Shown: piece by piece, positions 15,155 through 23,722 of the stretch
Layout: each line of letters starts with the position of its first letter
Numbering within the stretch: the first letter of the stretch is position 1
DNA from: Amaricoccus sp003258405
GTDB taxonomy: Bacteria; Pseudomonadota; Alphaproteobacteria; Rhodobacterales; Rhodobacteraceae
Assembly (NCBI RefSeq): GCF_043226085.1
Contig: NZ_CP171225.1
Location: forward strand, 3,844,001 to 3,908,000
Length of the DNA stretch: 64,000 nt
Direction of reading: 5' to 3'
Notes under the pieces: model-generated
What the model saw: only the letters and a program-made list of their open reading frames with translations
Databases searched by the model: none
Told to the model about the DNA's origin: nothing
Program-made: the position numbers and the translations under genes

Positions 15155-16966
15155 CTACTGCTTGTCGAAGCGGACCTTCACATAAGAGCCGGGAGCGGGC
15201 TCGATCACGCCGAGCTTGGCGCCGGGTTCGCGGGCATTGAGCTGGCGCCCGGAACGGGCTTTCAGCCATTCGTCCCAGTCCGGCCACCAGCTTCCCTCTG
15301 TCTCCTGCGTGCCGCCCATCCAAGCGTCGAGCGACTGCTGCGACATGTCGGCATTGGTCCAGAACTGGTATTTGCCCAGGGCGGGCGGGTTCACGACCCC
15401 GGCGATGTGTCCCGAGCCCGAAAGGACGAAGCGTACATCTGCATTCGTCATCTCCTTGGCGCCGCGATAAACCGAGGCGGCAGGCGCAATGTGATCTTCC
15501 TTCGTCGCCACATGGTAGACCGGCACCTTTATGTCCGCGAGGGTCACGTTGGTGTTGTCCACGACCAGATTGCCTTTGGCGAAGGCATCGTTGACGTAGA
15601 ACTGCTGCAGGTAGAAGCCATGGACCTTCGCCGGCATCGCCGTCGAGTCCGCGTTCCAGAACAGGAGGTCGAACGGGAACGGGTCTTTCCCGAGCATGTA
15701 GTTATTGACCACATAGCCCCAGATCAGGTCGTTGGCGCGGAGCATGTTGAAGGCTTCGGCCATCTTGTTGGCCGGCATGTAGCCTTGCTCCATCTCCGAG
15801 TCGATCACGTTGATCGTCTGATCGTCGACGAGGATCTGCAACTCGCCCGCATCCTCGAAATCAAGCTGGGCGGTAAAGAACGTCGCCGAGGCCACGCGCT
15901 TGTCGTTGTTCTTGCCCATCCACGCGAGCAGCGTGCCGGTCAGCGTGCCGCCGATGCAGTAGGACGCGACATGGGTGCTGCGCTGCCCGGTTTCCTCGAG
16001 CACCTTGTCGATGGCCGCCGAGGCGCCCTCGAACATGTAGCTTTCCCAGGTCTTCTCCTTGTGCCGCGCGTCGGGGTTCACCCAGGAGATCATGAAGACC
16101 GTGTGACCCTGCTCGACAAGCCACTTCACGAGGCTTTTCTTCGGATTGAGGTCGAGCACGTAATATTTGTTGATCCAGGGCGGAATGATGAGGATTGGCT
16201 TGGCGCAGACCTTCTCCGTCTTGGGCGAATACTGGATGAGCTGGCAGATGTCGGTCTGCCAGATGACCGAGCCCTCGGAAACGGCGGTGTTCTTGCCGAC
16301 CTCGAAGGCATCCATGTCGGTCTGGCGGATCAGGAGCTTGCCCTTGCCGCGCTCGAGATCCTTCAGCATCATCTTGAGGCCGCGCACCAGGTTGTCGCCC
16401 TTTTCCGAAACCGTGGCCTCGAGTACTTCCGGGTTGAGGGCAAAGAAATTCGCGGGGTTCATCGCCTCGACGAACTGCCGGGTGTAGAATGCCGCCTTCT
16501 TGCGCTCCTTCGGATCCATCTCTCCAACGGAATTGACCGTGTCCTGAATCCAGCCGGAGGTGAGCAGATAGGACTGCTTCACATAGTCAAAGACCGCATT
16601 CTCGGACCACTCCTTATGGGCAAAGCGCCGGTCCGCCTTCATCATGTGTGGTAACTCGAGCTTTTCCGGCACGTCCTTCGCCCCGAGCCAGCGCAGCATG
16701 GAATGCTGCCAGAGGGCCGATTGCTGCGTCCAATACTGGATGGTCTTGTCAGCAACTTCCTTGGGATTGTCCCACATGGTCCGATAGAGCTCGGCGAAGG
16801 TCGGGAAGGTGTTTAGGGGATCGGCGTGCTTCGGCGTTCCCTGCTGAAGCTGCGCGGCCATGAAGGTCTGCCAGATCTGGCTGGAGATGTCGAAGACCTC
16901 CGCCATGTTATGTGCAACGTGTTGACCCTGCTCCGCGAGCGTATCGAGATCCTGATGATCGCTCAT
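15155..16966 (-). CDS. phaC: Class I poly(3-hydroxyalkanoate) synthase
   Basis: A 603-residue polymerase that joins 3-hydroxyacyl-CoA monomers into PHA granules. The catalytic cysteine is Cys337 in the modified lipase box SYCIGGT; the catalytic Asp and His lie in KEDHIAP and GSGHIAG. The N-terminal PhaC domain contains the usual NPANFFALNPEVL block. The length fits class I enzymes that work without PhaE or PhaR subunits. The ATG at 16966 follows AGGGGGAAA. No phaAB, phaZ or phasin genes are next to it, so it stands alone here. Downstream it is convergent with the flavin monooxygenase. Confidence 0.96.
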   Translation of the reverse strand: MSDHQDLDTLAEQGQHVAHNMAEVFDISSQIWQTFMAAQLQQGTPKHADPLNTFPTFAELYRTMWDNPKEVADKTIQYWTQQSALWQHSMLRWLGAKDVPEKLELPHMMKADRRFAHKEWSENAVFDYVKQSYLLTSGWIQDTVNSVGEMDPKERKKAAFYTRQFVEAMNPANFFALNPEVLEATVSEKGDNLVRGLKMMLKDLERGKGKLLIRQTDMDAFEVGKNTAVSEGSVIWQTDICQLIQYSPKTEKVCAKPILIIPPWINKYYVLDLNPKKSLVKWLVEQGHTVFMISWVNPDARHKEKTWESYMFEGASAAIDKVLEETGQRSTHVASYCIGGTLTGTLLAWMGKNNDKRVASATFFTAQLDFEDAGELQILVDDQTINVIDSEMEQGYMPANKMAEAFNMLRANDLIWGYVVNNYMLGKDPFPFDLLFWNADSTAMPAKVHGFYLQQFYVNDAFAKGNLVVDNTNVTLADIKVPVYHVATKEDHIAPAASVYRGAKEMTNADVRFVLSGSGHIAGVVNPPALGKYQFWTNADMSQQSLDAWMGGTQETEGSWWPDWDEWLKARSGRQLNAREPGAKLGVIEPAPGSYVKVRFDKQ

Positions 16967-17070
16967 GTTCGTTTCCCCCTTCTTTGCCCGCAACTTGCCG
17001 CCGCGACGTCCGGGGGATAATACAAGGGTCGGCGATGTTTGCCAGTATCCAATTCGGCGGGGCTGCTGCA

Positions 17071-17391
17071 ATGTCAGAGCAAGACCGGCCCTTTCTGCGG
17101 CCCCTGAACCCCGGCTTGGCGGCGTCGGTTCCGCTGGTGGCCGTTGTGCTCGCGCTTGCCGCCTGCGCGCCCCCCGAGGCCGATTTTCCGGATTCCACGC
17201 AGCAGGTGAAACAGTCGCCGCCCGTTCTCGAGCCGACCGCGAGCTTCGATGGCTTGCGGGCCGGTGCACCCGAAGATGCAGAGGGCCTGCTGAGCGGCGC
17301 CGAGGAACTCGAGGCGCGCGCCGAGGCGCTGCGGGCCAGGGCGGCTGCCCTCTCCCGACCCGAGCCGCTTCCCGCCGGAGCCCCGGAGTAG
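17071..17391 (+). CDS. Small putative lipoprotein
   Basis: A 106-residue protein with an N-terminal hydrophobic segment and a lipobox (LALAAC, cysteine near residue 32), so it is probably anchored to a membrane. The mature part is short, with a C-terminal Glu/Ala/Arg-rich helix (GAEELEARAEALRARAAAL) likely to be coiled coil. No family is recognised. It is divergent from phaC, 105 bases away, and 101 bases upstream of bluB. The start could also be the ATG at 17035; I chose 17071 because the signal peptide has normal length from there. Confidence 0.6.
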   Translation: MSEQDRPFLRPLNPGLAASVPLVAVVLALAACAPPEADFPDSTQQVKQSPPVLEPTASFDGLRAGAPEDAEGLLSGAEELEARAEALRARAAALSRPEPLPAGAPE

Positions 17392-17492
17392 GCCGCCCAC
17401 AAAACTTGCAGGCTGCTTGGAATTCTGATGGGTTTCGCCCTTCGGAATCGGCGCCGCGACGGGCGTCCGTCGGGCAGGAGAGGGCAGGCAGC

Positions 17493-18116
17493 ATGGAATT
17501 CGGCGAAGACCAGATTACACGTCTGCTCTCGCTCATGCGCTGGCGCCGGGATGTTCGCCATTTCCGCACCGATCCCGTGCCCGAGGTCGCCATCGACAGG
17601 ATGCGCGAGGCGGTAGCGCTTGCGCCCTCTGTTGGCAATGCCCGGCCCTGGCGCGTGCTCCGAGTTGAGAGCCCGGGCATCCGTGCGGCGGTCCGGGACG
17701 AGTTTGCCCGCTGCAACGCTGCGGCCGCGGAAGGCTATGCCGGGGATCGCCGCGCGGCCTACGACCGACTGAAACTTGCAGGACTTGAGGCTGCGCCGCT
17801 CCAGCTCGCTGTCTTCTGCCTCGAAGATCCGGAAACCGGCCACGGGCTCGGGCGACAGACCATGCCCGAAACGCTGCGGCAGTCCGCGGCGATGGCGGTC
17901 TATGCACTCTGGCTCGCTGCACGGGCGCAGAATCTCGGGCTCGGCATGGTTTCGATCCTGGAACCGCGGCGGATCGAGACGCTGCTCGGCGTACCAGCCG
18001 GCTGGCGTTTCCTGGCCTGGCTCTGTATCGGCTACCCGACCTTCGCCGATGACACACCACTCCTCCATCGTTCCGGCTGGCAGGAAAACTCGGAACCCGC
18101 CTGGGAGGCGGTCTGA
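17493..18116 (+). CDS. bluB: 5,6-dimethylbenzimidazole synthase
   Basis: A 207-residue nitroreductase-fold enzyme that cleaves reduced FMN with oxygen to make the lower ligand of cobalamin. The BluB features are visible: RRDVRHF near residue 18, APSVGNARPWR (family APSVGN.QPW), the NLGLGMVSI segment and the C-terminal CIGYPTF with a later GW. The start at 17493 is preceded by AGGAGAGG. I found no cobalamin riboswitch in the 101 bases upstream. The gene is convergent with the beta-propeller gene ending at 18123, only six bases away. Confidence 0.93.
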   Translation: MEFGEDQITRLLSLMRWRRDVRHFRTDPVPEVAIDRMREAVALAPSVGNARPWRVLRVESPGIRAAVRDEFARCNAAAAEGYAGDRRAAYDRLKLAGLEAAPLQLAVFCLEDPETGHGLGRQTMPETLRQSAAMAVYALWLAARAQNLGLGMVSILEPRRIETLLGVPAGWRFLAWLCIGYPTFADDTPLLHRSGWQENSEPAWEAV

Positions 18117-18122
18117 TCACCG

Positions 18123-19097
18123 TCAGCCGCCTCCGTCGGGGGAAGCTGGCGCGATGAAGGCGCCGAAGGCACGTGGTCCGTCGCCGGTGGCGATCTCTCC
18201 GATAACCTCCAGCGCCTCCGGATCGACAAGCGTCACCGTATTCGAGAACCAGTTCGTCACCACCACGAGACCACCGTCCGAAGTGGCCGCCACTCCTTCG
18301 GGATACTCGCCAACCTCGAGCGTCGTGATGCCTTCGAGCGAGGCGGCATCGAAGACAGTCACGCTGTCGGCATACTGGTTGGTGACAAACCCCCGCCCGA
18401 CGGCGAAGGCGATGCCGTAAGGCCGCGCCCCGGTCACGACATGGCCGAGTACCGTCCCTTCTTCCGGGTCCATGACCGTCAGCCCGTCCGCCTCGACATC
18501 GGCGCTGAAGAGCCGCCCGTCAGGGGCGAACGCGAGGCCGAAAGGATGCGCGCCGGTGGAGATGGCATGCCGGAAAGCGAGTGTCGCGGCATCGAAGACC
18601 GAAACGCGGTCCCCGTCCCGGTCGGCGGACGCCAGCCAACGCCCGTCGGGTGAGAGCACCACGCCGGCGGGTGCCGCCCCGGTCGGCAGTTCCGCGCGCA
18701 GCGTGAGATCCTCGGCATCGAGTACCAGCAGGCGAGCATTGTACCAGTCGCCGACAATGACCCGGCCCCGATCGGCATCGACGGCAATTCCCATCGGCCC
18801 GCCGTCGAAAACCGCCTCAGCCTCAAGGGCGCCGTCACGCATGCGAAAGCGCCGCACCGTGGCGCTCTCGGGGCTCACCGTGAAGACCGCCCCGAGCGCG
18901 GGCGCCGCGGCCACACCTGCCGGCGCGCCTGGCACGTCGAGCCGCCGGATCTCCTGCCCGGCCGCGAGATCGAGCACGCTCAGATCGTTGCCCGACTGGT
19001 TGGTGACATAGGCAAGATCGCCGGCACTGGCCACTGCCGCCCAGAGCCAGGCGCAGACGCTGAGCGCCTCAGTCGCCGAAACGGGCGTGCAGCGCAT
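18123..19097 (-). CDS. Periplasmic YVTN-type beta-propeller protein
   Basis: A 324-residue protein with an N-terminal hydrophobic segment (to about residue 25) and about seven repeats of the YVTN/NHL-like pattern, such as AYVTNQSGNDLSVLDL and GFVTNQYADSVTVFD, forming a beta-propeller. It resembles the beta-propeller proteins found with PQQ-dependent alcohol oxidation genes; a paralogue is encoded at 21082. The start codon lies 29 bases inside the preceding SRPBCC gene, and no later start is available without losing the signal peptide, so the two are co-translated. The biochemical role is unknown. Confidence 0.82.
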   Translation of the reverse strand: MRCTPVSATEALSVCAWLWAAVASAGDLAYVTNQSGNDLSVLDLAAGQEIRRLDVPGAPAGVAAAPALGAVFTVSPESATVRRFRMRDGALEAEAVFDGGPMGIAVDADRGRVIVGDWYNARLLVLDAEDLTLRAELPTGAAPAGVVLSPDGRWLASADRDGDRVSVFDAATLAFRHAISTGAHPFGLAFAPDGRLFSADVEADGLTVMDPEEGTVLGHVVTGARPYGIAFAVGRGFVTNQYADSVTVFDAASLEGITTLEVGEYPEGVAATSDGGLVVVTNWFSNTVTLVDPEALEVIGEIATGDGPRAFGAFIAPASPDGGG

Positions 19098-19614
19098 CGA
19101 GCCCGGCCTGATAGACGCCCGTTACCGCGGCGATGGCGGCTTCGTCATTGAGTTCCTCGGGCGGATCGTTGTTGGGATAGCCGCGATAGAAGGCGCCGCG
19201 CCACTCGATCACCGAGCCGCCACCGTCCTTCGGGATCACCGTAAGATGCGAGGAATAGTTCGTCACCGGCAGCACGGCGACATCCACATCGGTGATGCGA
19301 TAGGAATAGCTCATCTTCTCGGGGTCATACTTGTAGAGGATCTCCGAGATCGTCGGCCCGTCGGCCGAACCGAGGTGCAGCACGCGGGTCGCATCGATCT
19401 CGTTGCCGCCTTCACCGTTCGTCTCCGCAACGGCCGGATGCCAGCTCATGTCCTGGAAATTGCCGATCACGGCCCATACCTCCGCGGGGGCTGCGCCGAC
19501 CTCGGTCGTGAGCGTGAGCTTCTGCCGCGATGGTCCATGCGCTGCGGCAAGTGTCGGCGCAAGCGCACCAAGAAGGGCCAGGCCGAGGATGGCCTGCCTG
19601 CGGTGGAGTTTCAT
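19069..19614 (-). CDS. Periplasmic SRPBCC (START-like) family protein
   Basis: A 181-residue protein with a signal peptide (cleavage near AAAHG, residue 25) and a polyketide cyclase/START-like fold. Family features are VGAAPAEVWAVIGNFQDMSWHPAV and the later VIEWRGAFYRGYP. SRPBCC proteins bind hydrophobic or aromatic ligands. The Sec signal places this one outside the cytoplasm, typical of the version found with PQQ/methanol-oxidation modules. It starts a two-gene leftward operon with the beta-propeller gene and is divergent from the substrate-binding-like gene at 19892. Confidence 0.82.
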   Translation of the reverse strand: MKLHRRQAILGLALLGALAPTLAAAHGPSRQKLTLTTEVGAAPAEVWAVIGNFQDMSWHPAVAETNGEGGNEIDATRVLHLGSADGPTISEILYKYDPEKMSYSYRITDVDVAVLPVTNYSSHLTVIPKDGGGSVIEWRGAFYRGYPNNDPPEELNDEAAIAAVTGVYQAGLDALHARFGD

Positions 19615-19891
19615 GAGATTTCCTCACCCGTCCTGACGATGTTGTTGGCCGCGAAGCAGAGCATCCCGCGACGCGGGGCCGGAGACCAAAAGCCCGCCCG
19701 CGTGTGCGGAATGCCCGGTCGCCCGTGGCATGGCCGGATGATCGGGCATGGGCCGGGCCGAGCTCAATCAGCCAAAGGTATCGGTTCTCGCTGTTGCCTT
19801 CGGCAGGTTAGCCTTACTAAAACAGTTGCCAAAACGGCATCGTTCATAAAACGACAAAAAGACTGCGGGAACTCCTGGGGAGGATCGGATC

Positions 19892-21085
19892 TTGCTGCGG
19901 CTCTGTCTGCTTGCGCTGGCGATGGCATGCACCATGGCTGGCGCCACGCGCGCGCTTGAGGTCAAAGCGGCTGTGCTCCGCATCGACCAGGATGCGCTGT
20001 TGCCGATCTCGCGCCTTGACCTCAAGCCGGATGACATGGGATTCGCGGGCGGTGTGCTTGCAACCGAGGACAACCAGACAACCGGTACCTTCCTCGGCAT
20101 GGACTACAGCCTCGAGACCGTGGCCGTGTCGCCGGAGGAGGCGCAGGCGGCGCTGGAACGGCTGCTCGGCGAGGGGATCTCGCTCGTCGTTGTCATGTCA
20201 GACGATGCGACGCTCCTTGCACTGGCCGACGCGGCCGGCGACCGCGCACTGCTGCTCAACGCGACAGCACCCGGCGACGAACTGCGCAACGACGAATGTC
20301 GCGCCAACGTGCTCCACATCGCTCCGAGCCGGTCGATGAAGACAGATGCACTTGCCCAGTATCTCATGTGGAAGAAATGGGGCGACTGGGTGCTGATCCA
20401 GGGCTCTCACCCGGAGGATTTCGCGCTCGCCGACGCCTACCGCCGCTCCGCCCGCAAGTTCGGTGCCAGGATTGTCGAGGAGCGTGGCTTCGAGGACACC
20501 GGCGGCGCGCGCCGCACCGATACCGGCTACGTGCTTGTTCAGCGCCAGATCCCGGTCTTTACTCAGAAGATGAAGCGCCATGACGTGGTCGTTGCCGCCG
20601 ACGAGGCCGATGTGTTCGCCGCGCACCTCCCCTATCATACTTGGGGACCCGATCTCGTTGTCGGCTCCGCCGGGCTCCGGCCCGTTACCTGGTCGCCCGC
20701 TCACGAGGCCTGGGGTGCGACGCAGTTCCAGACCCGCTTCGAGAAGCTCACCCGGCGATATGCGCGCGAGGAGGATTACCAGGTCTGGCTCGCGCTTCGC
20801 GTGATCGGCGAGGCTGCCACCCGCACGGGCGAGGCCGACCCGGCCTCGATCCGCGCCTATGCGCTGGGCCAGGAGTTCACGCTCGCCGCCTTCAAGGGCC
20901 AGCCGGTCACCTTCCGCCCTTGGAACGGCCAGCTCCGCCAGCCGATCCTGCTCAGCGACGGGCGGGTAAACGTGAGCGTCTCGCCTCAAGATGGCTACCT
21001 GCACCAGGTCTCGCCCCTCGACACACTGGGGACGGACGCTCCGGAAACGACCTGCACGGCCTTCACAGAGGAAGCCGACCGATGA
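19892..21085 (+). CDS. ABC transporter substrate-binding-like protein, PQQ-dependent alcohol oxidation type
   Basis: A 397-residue periplasmic binding protein-like fold resembling the branched-chain amino-acid/urea binding family. It is the variant known from PQQ-dependent alcohol dehydrogenase gene clusters. Seen: a signal peptide (to about residue 22), and WGDWVLIQGSHPEDFALADAYRRSARKFGA in the middle, typical of this variant. The start is a TTG: GGAGG sits 8 bases before it and no ATG lies nearby in frame before the signal peptide. It overlaps the next gene by four bases (ATGA). The ligand is unknown; no ABC permease or ATPase is in the window. Confidence 0.82.
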   Translation: MLRLCLLALAMACTMAGATRALEVKAAVLRIDQDALLPISRLDLKPDDMGFAGGVLATEDNQTTGTFLGMDYSLETVAVSPEEAQAALERLLGEGISLVVVMSDDATLLALADAAGDRALLLNATAPGDELRNDECRANVLHIAPSRSMKTDALAQYLMWKKWGDWVLIQGSHPEDFALADAYRRSARKFGARIVEERGFEDTGGARRTDTGYVLVQRQIPVFTQKMKRHDVVVAADEADVFAAHLPYHTWGPDLVVGSAGLRPVTWSPAHEAWGATQFQTRFEKLTRRYAREEDYQVWLALRVIGEAATRTGEADPASIRAYALGQEFTLAAFKGQPVTFRPWNGQLRQPILLSDGRVNVSVSPQDGYLHQVSPLDTLGTDAPETTCTAFTEEADR

Positions 21086-22059
21086 ACCGCTCTACCACTT
21101 TTCTTGCCGCCACGGCGCTCCTGGGCCTTGCCCACCCCGCGCTTGCCAACAAGGTCTTCGTCTCCAACGAGCGCGGAAATTCCGTGACCGTGCTCGACAG
21201 CGAGAGCTGGGAGGTGATCGGCGAGTTTCCTGCCGGCAACCGACCTCGCGGCATCACCATCTCCCCGGACGGCTCGGAGCTCTATGTCTGCGCCTCCGAC
21301 GACGACGTCGTGCGCGTCTTCGATCCCGAAACCTACGAGGAACTCCACACACTCCCGTCCGGTCCCGACCCCGAGCTCTTCGTGCTGCACCCCTCGGGCA
21401 ACCCGCTCTACATTGCCAATGAGGACGACAACCTCGTGACGGTGGTCGACACGAAGACCCACAAGGTCATCGCCGAGGTTCCGGTGGGCGTGGAGCCCGA
21501 AGGCATGGCGATCAGCCCCGACGCACACTGGGTCATCAACACCTCCGAAACCACCAACATGGCGCATTTCATCGACAGCGCCGATTACGAGATCAAGCAC
21601 AACGTCCTTGTCGACCAGCGCCCACGCTACGCGATCTTCACCGATGATGGCTCGAAACTCTATGTGAGCTCTGAGATCGGCGGCACGGTGAGTGTCATCG
21701 ACATGACCGGAGCCGAGCCCACGCTCATCGACAAGATCGGCTTCGAGGTTCCGAACGTGCTGCCCGAATGGCTCCAGCCGGTGGGAATGCGCGTGACCTC
21801 CGACAACAAGACCCTTTTCGTCGCGCTCGGGCCTGCCAACCGTGTCGCCGTGGTCGATGCCGCGACCGACGAGGTCAAGGATTACCTCCTCGTCGGCCAG
21901 CGCGTCTGGCAGCTGGCCTTCACGCCTGACGAGAAATACCTCGTTACCACCAACGGCAACTCCAACGACGTTTCGGTAATAGACGTCGAGAATCTCGAGA
22001 CGATAAAGTCGGTTCAGGTCGGACAGCAGCCCTGGGGCGTCGTCGTCGCTCCGGATTGA
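21082..22059 (+). CDS. Periplasmic YVTN beta-propeller protein (PQQ-associated type)
   Basis: A 325-residue protein with a signal peptide ending at ALANK and seven or so YVTN-type blades (KVFVSNERGNSVTVLD, LYIANEDDNLVTVVD, LYVSSEIGGTVSVID). It matches the beta-propeller family found with PQQ-dependent catabolism genes. It is a paralogue of the protein encoded on the other arm of this divergent group (18123-19097). Its ATG overlaps the stop of the previous gene by four bases, so the products are probably made in equal amounts. It may bind a cytochrome or a dehydrogenase in the periplasm; that is inference. Confidence 0.87.
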   Translation: MNRSTTFLAATALLGLAHPALANKVFVSNERGNSVTVLDSESWEVIGEFPAGNRPRGITISPDGSELYVCASDDDVVRVFDPETYEELHTLPSGPDPELFVLHPSGNPLYIANEDDNLVTVVDTKTHKVIAEVPVGVEPEGMAISPDAHWVINTSETTNMAHFIDSADYEIKHNVLVDQRPRYAIFTDDGSKLYVSSEIGGTVSVIDMTGAEPTLIDKIGFEVPNVLPEWLQPVGMRVTSDNKTLFVALGPANRVAVVDAATDEVKDYLLVGQRVWQLAFTPDEKYLVTTNGNSNDVSVIDVENLETIKSVQVGQQPWGVVVAPD

Positions 22060-22097
22060 GCCATCCGCACCGGATCACAAGGACAGGGAGAGTCCCC

Positions 22098-22556
22098 ATG
22101 CAACGCTTTGCCGCTGCCGCGCTTCTCGCGGCTGCCATCCTTCCCGCCGCGCTTCAGCCTGCCGCCGCCGCGCCGCTTTGCGACAAATTCGGCTTTGCGG
22201 GCCTGCTTACCAAGTGCAACCGCGGTGAGCCGATTGAGCTCACGCTCGCCTCCGGCCAGCCGCTCCACGAAGCCGGCCCGATCGAGCTCCAGTCGGGTGC
22301 ATATTACGAGATGCGCATCACCGCTGACGGCTCCGCCGAGCTTGCCATCGCAGGCCCTGAATTCTTCCGCGCGATCTGGTTCAACGAAATCGTAATCAAC
22401 CAGATCGAGATCCGCCCCATGGCGATCGACAGCCTCGAGTTCGACGCCGCGGGCACAGCCAGCATATCCTTCATCGCCATCAAGCCCGGCACGTTCGAGC
22501 TGAAGATTCCCGGTTCGACCGGGGAGAGCCAGAAGGTCTCCATCGCGATCCGCTGA
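22098..22556 (+). CDS. Periplasmic protein with a cupredoxin-like beta-sandwich
   Basis: A 152-residue protein with a signal peptide (to about residue 25) and a beta-rich mature part. The end, TFELKIPG, resembles the last strand region of cupredoxin folds, but I cannot see a full set of copper ligands (His/Cys/Met). It starts after a strong GGGAG site, 38 bases after the beta-propeller gene, in the same operon. I do not recognise a named family with confidence. Confidence 0.6.
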   Translation: MQRFAAAALLAAAILPAALQPAAAAPLCDKFGFAGLLTKCNRGEPIELTLASGQPLHEAGPIELQSGAYYEMRITADGSAELAIAGPEFFRAIWFNEIVINQIEIRPMAIDSLEFDAAGTASISFIAIKPGTFELKIPGSTGESQKVSIAIR

Positions 22557-22598
22557 TCCCGATCTTCCGAACCGATATGACAGAAGGAGACTCTATTG

Positions 22599-22850
22599 AT
22601 GACCAGACTTTTCGCCCCGGCGGCCGCCCTTGCGCTCGCCATGCCTTTTGCCGCCGGCGCCGAGGAGATCCCGGCCGAAACGGTGACGAGGATCACCGAG
22701 ATGCTTGCCGGAATGCAGTGCGAGATGGACCCGGCCGACATCGAGGCCGACGGCCCGGGTTACGAGCTCGACGATGTCTTCTGTGCTGATGGCCAGTACG
22801 ACATCGAGCTTGATGCCGATCTCAACGTCACGGGCAAGCGCAAGGAGTGA
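22599..22850 (+). CDS. Small periplasmic PepSY-like protein
   Basis: An 83-residue protein with a signal peptide (cleaved near AAGAEE, residue 21) and a short acidic domain with the pattern of PepSY-type small periplasmic proteins: ITEMLAGMQCEMDPADIEADGPGYELDDVFCADGQYD includes two cysteines that may pair. It is the last gene of the rightward operon; GGAG sits 9 bases before the ATG at 22599 (a TTG one codon upstream is possible). The function is unknown; PepSY domains are often inhibitory or binding modules. Confidence 0.65.
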   Translation: MTRLFAPAAALALAMPFAAGAEEIPAETVTRITEMLAGMQCEMDPADIEADGPGYELDDVFCADGQYDIELDADLNVTGKRKE

Positions 22851-22861
22851 GGCTGTCCTGA

Positions 22862-22889
22862 GGCTGGTCGGGGGAAGCCCCCGCCAGCC
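22862..22889. terminator. Bidirectional terminator hairpin
   Basis: Nested arms GGCTGG/CCAGCC and CGGGGG/CCCCCG with a three-base loop and one bulged T form a strong hairpin between the convergent genes ending at 22850 and 22893. Confidence 0.7.
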
Positions 22890-22892
22890 GCA

Positions 22893-23681
22893 TCAGCGCA
22901 GGATCGGAGGCTCGTCCGGATCGCTGCCCGGCGGCTTCGACTGCGGTCGGGGGGCGGGTGCATGGCGCGGCAGCTCGATCCGCACCGAGATGGCGCCGAT
23001 CTGGCTGTGCATCGGGGTGCCGGCCTCGATGAAGGTCACGTCGAGCCGGGCGTGCTCGGTGCCGCTGAACCGCACCGCCTCGCCGATCGCCGCCGCAACA
23101 TCGCTCCGGGCGATCTCAGGCACGCCTACGAGTGCCAGCAGCAGGGCTTCGGTCCCGTCGTGGAAATGCACCTCGGCAAGATGGGCCTCCTCGATCACCC
23201 CCGCCATCGCCGCAAGCTTGGGATCAATTGCGCCGATGAGACCCGAGGGCAGATGGCGTGGCATCGCGACACCACGCACCTTCGCCTCCGTCTCTTCTGG
23301 CAGGCCGGAGCCGAGCTGGGCCATCCAGCCCACCGCCTCCGGCGGCAGCAGCATTTCGGACGGCGCGACGCCGAGATTGAGCGCAAGCCCGATGCTGCGC
23401 CCGCCGATCATCTCCACCAGCCGCCGCCCTGGCAGCGCGATGTAGGGCGCGGGCGCATCGAGAAACTCTGCCAGCCGCTCGCCACGGTCGAAAGCCAAAA
23501 CGAACCGTCCTTCCGGCAGCTCGAACAGATGCGGCTCGATATGTTCGCGCTCTGGCTCCTCGGCAAGGAGCAGGAAGAGTTCGGCATCCATCACCCGTTC
23601 GAGCAGACGCATGTAAAGCTGGGTATCGTCGGGCGCGGCCTCGGAGGCCTGAAAGGCGGCGTCGATGGCTGTCTCGATCAT
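22893..23681 (-). CDS. sseB: SseB family protein
   Basis: A 262-residue cytoplasmic protein resembling SseB (enhanced serine sensitivity), with the N-terminal LERVMDAELFLLL, the IEPHLFELPEGRFVLAFDRGERLAEF block, and LPGRRLVEMI in the middle, followed by the C-terminal domain. The molecular function of SseB proteins is not established. It is downstream of, and 41 bases from, a UDG-family gene on the same strand, so the two may be co-transcribed. Confidence 0.82.
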   Translation of the reverse strand: MIETAIDAAFQASEAAPDDTQLYMRLLERVMDAELFLLLAEEPEREHIEPHLFELPEGRFVLAFDRGERLAEFLDAPAPYIALPGRRLVEMIGGRSIGLALNLGVAPSEMLLPPEAVGWMAQLGSGLPEETEAKVRGVAMPRHLPSGLIGAIDPKLAAMAGVIEEAHLAEVHFHDGTEALLLALVGVPEIARSDVAAAIGEAVRFSGTEHARLDVTFIEAGTPMHSQIGAISVRIELPRHAPAPRPQSKPPGSDPDEPPILR

Positions 23682-23722
23682 GGCTCTCCCGATCTGCAGG
23701 ATTCTCCGCAGTTCGGAACGGT

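Noticed and set aside
17392..17492. Cobalamin riboswitch upstream of bluB
   Set aside because: The gap is too short (101 bases) and shows neither the B12-box nor the expected stems.
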